Source: Larus michahellis
Lineage: Eukaryota; Chordata; Aves; Charadriiformes; Laridae
DNA: 64,000 nucleotides
NCBI RefSeq assembly: GCF_964199755.1
Contig: NC_133896.1
Span: 83,994,215-84,058,214, forward strand
Reading direction: 5' to 3'
A program made the translations under genes and the position numbers. The notes under the pieces are model-generated. The model had not been told where the DNA came from. It ran no database searches and worked only from the letters and a program-made list of their open reading frames with translations. The first letter of the stretch is position 1; each line of letters begins with the position of its first letter. This document shows positions 1 to 12,832 of the stretch, piece by piece.

Positions 1-108
1 AGAGAGGATTAAAAATTGGCCTGACAAATCAAAATTTAGAGGGAGGAAGGGGAGGAAGGGAAACTATTGTTCACATTTCCATTACCTTCTGGTTTCAAAC
101 CAAAATGG

Positions 109-132
109 TAAATAAATAAATAAATAAATAAA
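109..132. repeat. (TAAA)6 microsatellite
   Basis: Six uninterrupted TAAA units near the left end of the window. Confidence 0.95.
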
Positions 133-3100
133 CAGATTATTTCAGGCAAACCTGAGTAGGAGTTTACTCTTCGTTTGACAATTAAATTAATTAGCCCCTT
201 ATCTTGCGAAGCTTAGCTGTGCGCCTGAATCATGTGAGATTTGGTAGTCATGCTGAAGGTGAAATCCAGTTATGAAGGCTGGCAGAGGTGAGCTTTCGTG
301 GGCAAAGGAAAGGCAGCAGACATATAGACAGAGTTTAATGAAATGTTGAAAATGGCAGGATGCAAGGATGATGAGAAAAGAGGTGAAAAATCACATGCTG
401 ACGAGGACTTCTGAGTAGGTGGTGGCTGAGCTCAGCCTCCAAGTGAGCATGACGAGAAAGGAGGCTAATTACTTTCATTTGTCTGGCACAGTGCCTGTGT
501 AAGGTATCAAAGGGTACAAACAAAAGTTGTGAGTTGTCCAATCTCCATGAAAAACAGACATTCCTAAGACTCAAGTGTACTTTGACTCAGAGGCTAGAAA
601 GATAGCTATAGGTTTCAGGAAAGTCACATTTTGTTTAAAAGTTGTATTCAACAAACCTTCCGTCTCTTTCTGGTTAATTTACAGACAACACTGACTTTTT
701 TTTTTTTCTTCTTCTTTTTTATGTGATCACATGTGCAAGAAAACTGAGATCAATTCCCACGTCTGCCACAGACATCTGCGGATAGACAAGTCAGACACAG
801 GCTGATGTGTCTAACATTCAGGTGTGTATCAAATGATATGCATGAGCTATACACGTCTCATTTTCCCATAAAACATCCTCTCTATCTGTTTGGATTGTTG
901 ACTGTTTAGGCAGGGACTACCAGATCACTTAGATTACCTGCTTGGTACCACAAAACAATATATTACAGATTTGCTACCTTACAGCAATATTAGAAATCAC
1001 CAGATAAGTGATCTCTACCCTTAACTTTATGGAAATACACAAATATTCTAGGCTGTAATAGTCAAAAACTGCATGAGATGAAAGGTAGGTATAAATCCGT
1101 TGGTTTTGTGAGAAAAAAAGGCAATTATTTCAAAGGAAATTCTGAAGAAAAATTTATCACCTTCAAAAACTAAAAATGCAATTCATAGAGAGAGGAATAC
1201 AGGGAAAAACAACAACAAGGCTACAATTACATCATCACATGTTCCCTGGCGACTTCGTAGACTTCTTGAGGGATTTTCTGATGATAAATTCCTGCTGTGA
1301 TCCGAATCCTATGGTGTGATTAAGTGTCATTGCCATCTCCGCACCAAACAAACACACTTAAATGGAAATACTGACTTTTCAGACTGAAAATTTAGATGGG
1401 ATTACTTTAGGTTTGAAAGTCCTATGGGTACCTTCTATAAAATGGGATTCTTCAGTTCTGTCAAGTGATAAGGCTTCTGGACAAAATAAATGACACCGTC
1501 CTTTGCACTTCTTGACATGCTGCTTACTCTACTTTTTAACCTGCTGCCTTGTCTTCAACATCTTCCCTCCTCTGGTCAGAATCGGTAGTTTCACAGGCAG
1601 ATTGCTGATGCCTTAAAATCACTTTGTAGTTCTTCCTAGAAGAGGTGATGGATTACTACATTCTTTGTTTACTCGGTTGATTAAAAAACTTTTAAGGTAA
1701 AAAAACCCAACTACTCAGGCATAACAATTATTTTAAAATGTAAAAAAGATAATAAATTGCTCCAATCCGAAACAAAACATTTCATTACAGCACCAACAAA
1801 TAGCATCAGTTTTATCACAGTTACTCAGATTGAAATGGTTCACATGGCTCAGTAAATGAAAATTTTCAACTCAGGCTGGGTTAATACAAGAAAAAACACT
1901 CCATCTGATTTATCTTAGAGGGAATTTGAAAATTCAAAACAAAAAAAATAATTTTGATGAGAAAGTGTTTCGCTTTCTGCTTAAAAGATAATTGGAAAGC
2001 AAATTTCTTCAAGGTACTTGTATTCCCATCTCTAAATGTATACTCTGATTTTAAGCACTGGAATTCAAGCTGATAATTAAAATTTCTGAATGCATAGGCC
2101 TCAGACATTTTCAGATCTGCTCTACATCAAAGCAGCCGGTCTTTAGGTTATTGGAGTCCCTGCTCATCTGGAATGCAAACAATTCTTTATCCAACCAAAG
2201 AGAGTTGCTTCGGACATATGGGTGCATGTGGTTTTGTTTGACATGGTCATTTTAAAAGAATCTTTATAAATAATTTTCTGTGCTGGGCCACACAAACTGA
2301 AGCCTTTGATTCCTTTCTTGTTTCCTCAGGACTTCTTTAGTCTGCTTGGATGATATTAATTTACAACCACAATATTATGCGATAAAGTCCATTCTGATTC
2401 AGGTCAGCAGGACCCCATCGGCTTTAGCATGAATTGGGTCAGGCACAAGTTATTTCTAAGTCCTTTAACAGAAGGTTCAAAATCCTACTACAAGGCCAGT
2501 GTTAAGAGCCTTTTTTCTGTGCATAATAGGTGAAATATATGCAAAAGACAATCTTATAGGAAATTCTGTAGTATTGCAGGGTTACACCTGAGAGAGGAGC
2601 AGGAAGTGGTGTCACAAGGCAAATGTCTTCAAGTGTCTGTGTTTGAATTAACAAGTCCATACAGAACAAATGTAAATATGATCAGGGAATGCATCCAGTG
2701 CATCCCAAAGTGGGTTTTCCTGTCATTCTGATTACAAGCAACTGCAGATATGGTTCGTGGCTCTAGTTCACAGTAGACGGCTGGTGTTCTGCCATCCACT
2801 TTTAGAATGAAACTAAAATTTTGCATGAGGACAAGTCAGATTTGTGGGCTGCCCCACACTTAACAGTTCGCACCATCCTTTGAAGGAAAGGTTCAGCTCA
2901 ACTGCGTCATGTGAGTGTTGATCACAAAAGTGACGTTTTTGAGAAAGAAAATAGAAGATGCTGAAGATTCTGATAAATGTCCTTGTTTTGCATACTAAGG
3001 GTTCAGTGCAACACTGTCTTTTCCACCTCTCCTTTGCCTTCTCCTTCCTTTTCCCCTTCCCCCTCTTTTCCTAAATGCTGCTTGAACTCCATGCAAATGC

Positions 3101-6100
3101 CCTCCGAAAAGGAACGTCAGGTTGTGTTGAAGACCTGACATATACACTATGCGCAGCAGTAGATGCATTATAATCTTTACACCCAGGAAATTCATGAGCT
3201 TCACTAGCCTATAAACACTGGAAATTAATGACATGACAGCCTCAGGAAATAGTACTTCAGATGTGCAAGTGCCTCCTGGGAGGAACTCATTACTGGAGTT
3301 ACAGTAAATTGCCATTGAATGAATGCTGGAGGAGCTTCCCACATTTCATAAGCTTGATCTTGTCTGGTTTCAAGGGCTAAGTGAATTTTGGCATGATTAA
3401 ATACTAGAATAGTATCTGAAAAGGCTTGGACTTCCAGGCTTGTTACATCAACTCGCGGTGATAGCAGTGCACGGCATGCATTGTAGAAGCTTGCTCGAGG
3501 TTTTCTTTGTTTGTTTTACATTAAAGGCCGGCTGCTGAGCTAGGGGAGTATATGCTAGTTGAGGCTCTGCTGCTGAGATTTTAGACTGGTTTTCTATATA
3601 TGTGAGGAGGTGGGAGTTTGGGAGAATGGGGGTGCAGAAAGGCATGGTCCAGATTTTTTATTTTTGGCCCCTAGCAGATTCAGTCCATTTGACTAGATAT
3701 ACAAATATAAAGCAGCCTAGCTTGAACTGCTACTTGCTTTGCTATATGAGAGACTTCCACTTTCATTTCTGAAAGTTATTTTTTCCTGTCTTAAATCATT
3801 GTTAAGTGACATAAATATCAATGTTATCTGTCCTGAAACCACCCTACCCTGAGGTGTGATCTCGATAAGCCTTTATAAACTGAAGCTGGCTCCAGTCAGC
3901 AATTAAAGTGCCATAAGGACAAAAGGTGTCTCATGTATCACACCAGATTAGACAAAGTGTTTCATGCTGGACAGAACTTTCCTCCGCAGCACAGCGGTGT
4001 TTGCTTCATTCATTATTGTTGTTTTTTTCATTAAAACCAAGCTCTCAGTTACAGGTGTGCTAGTTCAGAATTGCAGTTGTTCTAGGGGGGGATGGCAAAT
4101 TCAACTGTACCCCTTCTAATGGATGGCTGACTGATGAAGAAAAGATGAACACTAATACTGTGAGCGCTGACAGTGCGTACCTTGTGCCGATCTGTTCAGA
4201 CACGTGGGTGCGTGCCATTTGGTATGGTTGCACCACTGATGGAAAACGAGGGAGTTCTGCTCATTTCTGTAAAGACTAGTGGCGTCCATATGTGATCTTA
4301 CACTGCTTGACTGGCTGTTGTTAGAGGTATTTGTAGCAGAGAAATGAACTGTAAAAAAAACAAATGCTGCCTTAGTGAAATATCAAGTGGTGTTGGGAAA
4401 ACAATGGAAAACATATTAAACAGAAGATTTCCCAGCCCAGCCCATTCTGGGCTGACACACCTGGCGTTAAAGTTGTGTTAAACTATTGCTAAATTTGCAA
4501 AACACTGCCCTGCGCATTTCCCAGTCACTGTGCTGCCATTTAATGAAGTTGTTTGGGGTTAGGCAAGGTGGAGGCTTCATGCCACAACTAATGGGCAAGA
4601 TTCTCTGCCATATGGACATGCAAGCACAAGGTCATAAGCTTTCTTTTAGCCTTAAAAATGCAACCAACACCCACAAATATTCAGGAATACCTGGTATTTT
4701 GGAATTTGTGGGTGCTACCAATATCCAGGGTACATTGTTTGCTCTTCTGTTAACAAGTTTCTGCTACTGACCGGATAACCCAAGCAATACTGTGTCCTTG
4801 AAAATCTGGGGCTTTTTATCATCCTCTAGTTGCCCTTAAGAAAACATGAGCTTGGGTCTCCACTGCCACATTTCATATGCCTTTAAACCACGGCCCCGCA
4901 AGAAATGCTGCATTTTGGCTCAGCGTGTTAATGTCTAGGGCTCTAGCTCAGCAGAGGAAAGGAGAAGAGAGATATGTGGGGGCTAAAATCTTACCCAACT
5001 ACAGCTCGTTCTGCCAGAGCTTTGAATGAGAGCTTTTGTATGTATTCTCCACATTGTGTACTACTCCGCATAACACTGATGACTTCAGAGGAATTTCTAA
5101 CAACATTGGTAGATGGTGGCTGTGATCCAGCTGTCTTCGTTTGTCCACAAAACTAAATTGCCATTATTAGAAAATAGAAGAATGTAACTTTTTCACATCC
5201 ACCTTTATTATAGAGGTATTCAGGTGTGTGGATGACACCAGAGAAACAAGGCAAAACTGACAAACACAACCCGTATGCTTTAGGATCCATGCTGCAAGAA
5301 TCCAGCATTCATCTGGTAAGAGACGCATACTTTTAGCTTCTTAAAATCTAAGGACAATAGGATGAAAATTGTTGAGGGAGGACTGTTCTTATCAGGAATG
5401 TATCTTCTACACATTTGATGAACGGCTCCTTTAAGTTAACAAATAGTGGTCTTGTGTGCATGAACGAGCAAACCCCTAAACATGCAGAAAATGCTTCTGT
5501 TAGTGAAAAATGATACCTTTCTGGGGGAGTGCCTGAGTTATTTGTGTACTGGGGCCTTTCCCACAGGAAACCTTTCCTTGGTAGCGCAGGAATGGAGTCA
5601 AACAGGCTTACTTCCGGGGTTGAGCAGACACCAGTGTTAGGGTCTGGATGGTGTGTGATGTTGACTTCAGTGAGGTTTGCGGCACAAGAAAAGATTGCAA
5701 GTTTTGGTCCTCACCTAAAAGTTGATCTATCCACTCATGACTGCTGGGATTTGATACATTGCCAGGCAGACACTGACAGGAAAAAATCTTTTGAGGTTAT
5801 CTTTGGAGTAGAATTGACAGCCTTGTCAAAATTACACCAGCAGCAGTTTAGATACATATTCATCCCTGGGTAGGTTCACACTAGCTGACGACAGTGAACA
5901 GTGTTTCTTAATTTGGGGACAACCACTAGTTCTGATTAAAAATACAAATAGAACTACATATTTTCCAACAGAACATCTGTTTTCCATCTAATCTGCTCAT
6001 TGCTAACAATCTTCTTGGAGTCAGATAAGATCTATTTCTGTTCTACAGTGAAAAGCTCAAGTAGAAATACAGCTAATTGTTGAGAAGGAAATTTAGGCAC

Positions 6101-6244
6101 ACATCTGTATTAAAAAAGGGCATGCAATTACAAAGATCATTGGTCGCTGTGGAATAATCAGTTTGTGTCATGGGGTAGCTGAGCTAGTGAATTGAAATGA
6201 ACATGTGAAGAAATGGAAGACCCTTCCATACTTCCATAAACATC

Positions 6245-6279
6245 TTTTTTGTTTTGTTTTGTTCTGTTCTGTTTTGTTG
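6245..6279. repeat. (TTTTG)n / (TTCTG)n short tandem repeat
   Basis: About six pentanucleotide units, TTTTG with two TTCTG variants. Confidence 0.85.
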
Positions 6280-9200
6280 GGAAGAAAAAAGTTTTCATTT
6301 GAACAGTTCTTCCCCAAATGCTAAAGCGTTCTGGAAGGTAACTCGGGTGAATCTGATCATGCAAAGTTTTTAATTGTTCTTTCCCTCATATTTCCAGGGA
6401 TGGATTCTTCCATGCTGGAATCCCACCCTGGGGTTCACCTGACCTGTCTTTAATTTCCTTCCCCTTCTTTCCTCCTCCAAGTTATCTTCTTTGTGGTGTT
6501 AGGGCAAGTCCGTAAGTGCAAGTCTGCATTAACATAGAGATCTTGATATGCCATATCCTCTGTGGCTCAGGCTTTACCATCTTGGATGCAGCATCATGCT
6601 AATCGCTTGTGGCTTAGGCAATATAGCATAGCTCTGTCTCAGGCTTAGCTCACGTAGCTTCTTTGCTTAATGCCATCTCCAATGAAACGGGGATAGCAGC
6701 ATTACCTGACCTTGGGAGGTGGAGGAAAAGAAGGGATTATTATGAGGTGTGTGAATCCCTATTTGAGCAGTTCATCTGGTTGTGACAAACACAAAAGGTC
6801 ATGGAGTCAGTCTATGTCCATGCTTGTAAAGGTTCTGGAAAATGTGGTATTAAGCACATCTATTTCATTAGGTTGGTACTGAACTGGTGCACTGTGTACA
6901 CTGTTAGTGGACACTGTGGTGTTGACAGCACTAGTTTTCCAGTGACACAAACTGATATCCTAATCACTTATGCTCTCTAAGAGATCAATTACACTTTTCT
7001 CAAGTGTTGTAGGACCATTAACCTTAGCTTACCGCTCAAATTCAATGCGGTTAATTATAGCCTACCTGTCTAAGCTTTCATCTTGCAATGGCAACTAGAT
7101 ATGGTAATCTGCAATCCTTCGTAGCCTAAAGTGATGCACAAGAGTGCTATGTGTTGCTAAACGGCTGCCACGTTCTGCTCTAGAAGTGGCTCCGTTTTTC
7201 AGAGGGAGATGCTGAAATTTATATAGACAGCTATTTCTAAATATATTCAGTGTCAGTGGAAGTGGGTAGGCATATAAACGACAAATAAGCATGGGCTGAA
7301 AGGTATATTGCACTTCACAGTAGCAGAAACATTCTTTCTGTAGATCAGTCGTGAATGACATGAGGAATATAAAATAATCTCAATATCAAACCTACCTTTT
7401 TTCTTCCTCGGTGGTCAAGCCTTTGAACTGCAATTTGCTGAAGAAAGTCAGGCTGACCATCTCAACTGATTTCCTCTTCAGCTGACATATCTTTGGCCTC
7501 TTTCATTTTGTCACAATCATATGCATTTGCAGGCACCTGATATTGCCATCTCAGAGACTGGAACTGAAGTAAACTGGCTCTTATTCCTGACTGCCGTATC
7601 ACTTCCTAAGTGTGCCATTTTATACAGCTACCCTATTGGCTCATAAAGCCATACCCTATACATTGCTTCTACAGGCTAAGTCCTGCAAGCCCTACTAAAG
7701 TCAACACATCTCTCTAAAAACCTTCCTCAGTGTCACGCACAACCAGAACCTAAGTTTCTATGAAGAGCTACAGCAGTGCTAACCATTGGAGATGAACTGG
7801 GAAAAATTTTGAAACACAGAACTTCTTTAGTGAACGCTGCCTTGGGATTGAACTCTTCTTGGGATTGACTTCAACATCTACAAAACTGTGTGCTGAAAGT
7901 CTTAGGTGAGTGTTTGATGAATGCATATGTGAGTCTGTGGGTGTCTGTGAACACATGCATTCACTTTTTGCAACAGCTATCGCAATGCTTGCACCGGAGA
8001 GAGTGAAGCATGTAACACTGCTGGTATTTTTGATCTTTGCGCCTTCAGAAGCAATTCTGCCCCAAACCAGAAGCTGCATCTTAGTACAAAATCACCTGGG
8101 CGTTCAATGAACTTTGATTATGGCCAGAAGTGTGGCATCCCTTTGTGGACATCTGGACAAACTTTAATGGAAAATGAGGAGGAAAAGTTATTGGCAAGTT
8201 ACTCCAGTCCTGCGTGACATGAAGAACTCACAGGCTGCCATGGCCTTGACATGCTTCCACTACTCTTGCTACAGACTGCTGGGCCTTACACATCCTTTAT
8301 GAATCACCATTTGCTGTATACAGTGCTTCACAGCATTAACAGCAGGCAAAATATATGTGGATCACTTGGTACTGATGTATGTGCTGATATCCAGATTCTG
8401 TAATAGTCACTTATTGGATTCAGGAGAAGGATCTTCTGTTGCTTTCTTCTGTCTCCACAGTATTCACATATAGCCCTCTAAAGATTTTATTGCCCCTGCA
8501 ACACTACTGATCGCCTTCAGCCCTCCTCCACTCAAAGCATGCTGCTCTTACTTGCAGTTGTATCAACCCTTCCCAGACTTTTTTCTTGACTTGCCATGTG
8601 CCAGGATCCTTCCTTCACCTTTCAGCCATTTGGAGCCCCAAACATTCACTGATCTTGCCTGTTTCCCTCCTGTTCTCATCCTAGTCCTACTGCTGCAGAA
8701 TGGAAAGATCTCAAAGTGGCAAAACTTAATGGCACCTTTTGTGAGATGTGCCGGAGAGGAGGTCTCTTTGAGTAAGCTCTGAATCATAAGAAATTTGAGA
8801 TACAGAAGGCATTTTCCTCAGGGTCCTAGGGGCTAGGGAAATATTTGAGTTCTGTAAGGTTTAGATGGAAGAGGAACTAGCTTGTGTTTCCTAAACTTTA
8901 TGGTGAACTATGCTAGACAACAAACTTGGAGGCAGCCGTACAATTTTCCTGGATTTGGATGCAGACCAGATGGGCCGGAAGAAGGAGGCAGGCCAGGACT
9001 GTCTAGGACTCATATAAGATTGAGGCACTGCCTGGCCAACATGCAGGTTGGAAGGTAGGAGGTGCTACATTCCTGGTCCTGTTTTCACTGCCCCCCGCCC
9101 TGGTTCTGATTTTGCTTTTGGTATTGAAAACCTTGAGCACTTCCACTGGAGTTGCTGAGTATTCCAATTTAGACACAACCACGATGAGAGTAGTAAGCCA

Positions 9201-11849
9201 AGCCTTTTGCCTTCCTGCCAAGCACAGGCTGAGAAATTGAGCTCATGTTGCAGGACCTGAATCAGTCAGTGGTAAACTAAGTTTCTATAGCACTGGGTAT
9301 CCCAGAGCCCACACAGCAGTGGAGGCATCATTTTCTCTGTCACTGCCATGTTTGAAAAACACCAGACCCTAATAACAGGCATCTCTATATGTTTATTCTG
9401 CCAATTTTTTTAATGTCAAAATTTGGAAACACAGCCTCTAAATCTCTTTCCAAGCTGAAATATCTCCTTCTCCATTTTTGCCAGTATTTCCTCCCTCCCC
9501 CCAAGTCTAATCAAAAGGTAAACCTCTAAAAGCAGTCAGATGCAACACAGTCTAATCATCATTACTGTGTTAGAAAGTTGACGGCATGGAAGCCTCTGAG
9601 TAGCCAGCTTGGTAGTATTTATTGGGATTTAAGAGCTTACTATAATTATGATGTCCAGTAACTGCCTGGATTGATGTGTGAGGGGGGAAAGAAAGGAAGC
9701 TAAAGGCACATCTTTTTGTCAGGATGTGTACCAGATCAATGAATGGATGGATAGGAATGGATAGATGCTTACTCTGTCATGCATTTTCATGTTTTCCCAG
9801 CCAGCCATCCCTATTCTTCTGACAGGTCTCGCAACAGTTCTGAAGAAGATTAGGCCTACCTGTATACTGGGATCACGAGGAGATGTGGTTTTGTCCAGTC
9901 CTCATGACCTTCATTTTTCAGTGCCAACATACCTGCAGAAACCCAAGTTTTCCATAAGATTGTCTTTTTTTTTTTTAGCTAAAAAAATGTTGCCTTAGCA
10001 GTTGAGTTCCCAGAATATGGATGAAATTCACTGTAGACAGCACATTTTAGATGACTCTGGAAGCTTGTAGCCAGAGAAATGTTTTACAGCAGATTCCCAC
10101 CAATGCACCTTTCTCTCTTGAAGATTCATAACCTTGCCGGAGTCTCTACCCATCTCTCCCGGTGGGCTGGATCTATGCCTTTTGCCCTTGTTATGGTATA
10201 AGTATCTGTCTTGCTCTCTTTCGAAAGTTCTAGGAAAATCTGAAATGTCCTAGGTTTTTGGGTCTCCACCGCAACCTAGGGTGGAGTTCTCCTCTTATTA
10301 TCCCATTACTTCCAGCCAAGTGATTTTTTTTCCTACAGAAAGAAAATAAAAAGAGAGGCCTCTTTAAATGAATCTCTGCATAAGGCAACTTTGTGCTGCC
10401 TTGAGGTCCAGGCTGAAGTAATTTTCAGGATGATGGAGTCACATTATTTGGTGAACTCACCGCTACTACAGTAGCACTTCCAATGTGTAAAATGGATCTT
10501 AAACTAATTGGAAGCCTAATAGTAAATGTCCCACATACATTCACGTCCACACTGGATTCCTCTGACACATGTTGACCTTCCCTCAGTCTACAAAAGAGTA
10601 GAAATGAGATTTTGATTTTTTGGGGGTCCAAAGAGGCCTGGAGACTAGACTTGGTTTTTATCTGGGATTTCTGTTGAGCTCTTGAATGTTTATTTCATAT
10701 TCTTTACGCAGGGCTTCCCCATCTGCCTTTCACTTGTTCCCTGGGATCCTCCCCTAGGCTGTCTTAGGGGAGCCTGGCTGCCGCAGTAGTCTCTGATGAG
10801 ATTAGTCACAATAATGCTGCAGAGTTAAGCTCCTTATACTGAAGCCTGGGAGAGCTGGTAATATTATCCAAAGAGCAAAAGGCTAAAGCATTGTTTGGCC
10901 TGTGTTGTTTTATTTAAATTATGGCTTGAGGTGGTGGCAGGCCTGCTGCAAATGTACAGGCTTCTTTCCACCAGATGTAAAGGCAAATTTCCTTGAGGGT
11001 TACTATAGGACACATGACATTCAATATTATAGTGCACCTATGATACGTGGATATGTGTAGTATCCCACTTATTTGCATCTGTCTGAAGCCAATAACATTA
11101 CATGGGTGAATGCATCTCTGCTGGCTTGGGTCTTACTGGTTTAATTTCTTTCTCTTCCCATGCAATGAAGGGAAGTTACATTGAGTACTGAAGTTATCCT
11201 GACACCATAACGCAACAGCATGAAGAATGAAAACAGAGACAACACCACTTAATGGCAAGAGTTGTAGTTTTCCCAACTGAAAACGCTTTCCTCTCCCAGT
11301 GCAACAGTATGAATTTTCTGCAGTTAATATTTTCACCATTTGCGTGTCATCCCATAGGGGTGTTTACAAGTTGCTCTGTGTAATTAACGTGTGTTATTTT
11401 GGTTATGACTGGATAAACATTATTTGATGAATTTTGTAATCCTCTCTTAAGTAGGATGCCCTGGTATGACTTTCATTTTGTGATCCCATGAAAGTGTTGC
11501 TTGACTAGTGCCCTGCTTGGGCACAGAGGCATGAAACTAACATTTCATGTCTAACCATGATGCTTTATATACTCTGAGAAAAATGATACCTAGCTAGTAT
11601 ATTTGCACGGTCAGTTTGCAGTTCCTGCTTAGCCTGTGGCATCAGCCTGTGTGCCTCGGTAACTACAGAATCTAAACCTTGAAAAATAACCCTACAAAGA
11701 ACAAACGAGGGGCATCTCTGTATGAAAAGTTCTGATGGCTGGAGACAATCATGTCTGATGGTATTGAGGATCTTCTTTTCATTCAGATCTCAGTAGATAA
11801 CCCAATAGTCAGCTCATCCCACAGCGATTATTAAATAATTTCAAAAGGC

Positions 11850-11901
11850 TTGCTTTGGTTTTGCTTTGGTTAAGAGAGGTTCTCTTGCTTTGGTTAAGAG
11901 A
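11850..11901. repeat. Short direct repeats of TTGCTTTGGTTAAGAGA
   Basis: TTGCTTTGGTTAAGAGA occurs at 11861-11877 and 11885-11901 (period 24), with a partial copy TTGCTTTGGTT at 11850-11860. Between them AAGAGA and TCTCTT form a small inverted repeat. Confidence 0.8.
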
Positions 11902-12802
11902 ACTTACTCAGTTCATGGAGAATGTTGTTGGACTTTCATCCTTCTCTTGCCAACACCTTTTTCTGGTCTTTATTCAGCTCTGTGATGTAGAGTTAGGAGT
12001 CTTGGTTAGTAGTGTGTGGATCATGGGCTGCATTAAGATTACCTAGAGAAAACATGTGCTGCCCCTACCCCACCACCACTCTCCAAAGACTTGAATATTG
12101 CAGAGTGAGCAATACTGGAGCTTTTCTTTCTCTGTGAGGGGGTGAGTTTGGTCAAAGGTGAAGCAGGGCAAGAAATGGAGCCTGTGCTCTACTAACATGT
12201 ACTCACCTCCCCACTTCTTTTTAACTCAGAGCTTTGGTCTCAGTTCAGTTTGACCATCTGCACTCTGTCTTATTTCTCTTGCATCTCCATTGCACATCTT
12301 GCCCTCTTGCCCTGTGCAGCAATTCTCCACAGGTCGTTCTTGGATCTGGGGCTCTGGGACCTGCTCGCTTTCTGAAATGGGAGACAGAATGAGGGAGACA
12401 CTCGGTCCCTGGCTCCCTCTCTTCATCACCAGGGATAAGCAAAGCACACTGCTCTCAATCTATTTTCTCCAGATGCCCTTTCACTTTTGCCTTCTATATG
12501 TGCCGTGTTTTCTGGACAGGCTGTATCTTCAGTGCTCCCTTTCTATCAGCCTCGTGGTATTACCACAATAATTGCCTGTTAGAAGGTACAGAATGAACAT
12601 GGGGAACATGAGGGCATGAGATTTCCCAGCTACAGTTGCCAGGAGGCAAATGAATCCTGTGGAGTACTACAATTTAACATTGAATTGATCTGAGAGACAA
12701 GAGTAAGAGTAGCTCAGCAATACAGTTTATTTCAGTCCAGGCTGAATTTCAAACTTTTTTTTAGGGTTTCCCAGTAATCCAAAACATATATGTTGATAAA
12801 GT

Positions 12803-12832
12803 TTTCTGCAAAAAATGAAATTTTTGCAGAAA
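12803..12832. repeat. Hairpin: perfect 12-bp stem, 6-base loop
   Basis: The arm TTTCTGCAAAAA (12803-12814) and its exact complement (12821-12832) flank the loop ATGAAA. The stem is too short for a microRNA precursor; AT-rich palindromes of this size can arise by chance or as a transposon end. Confidence 0.8.
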
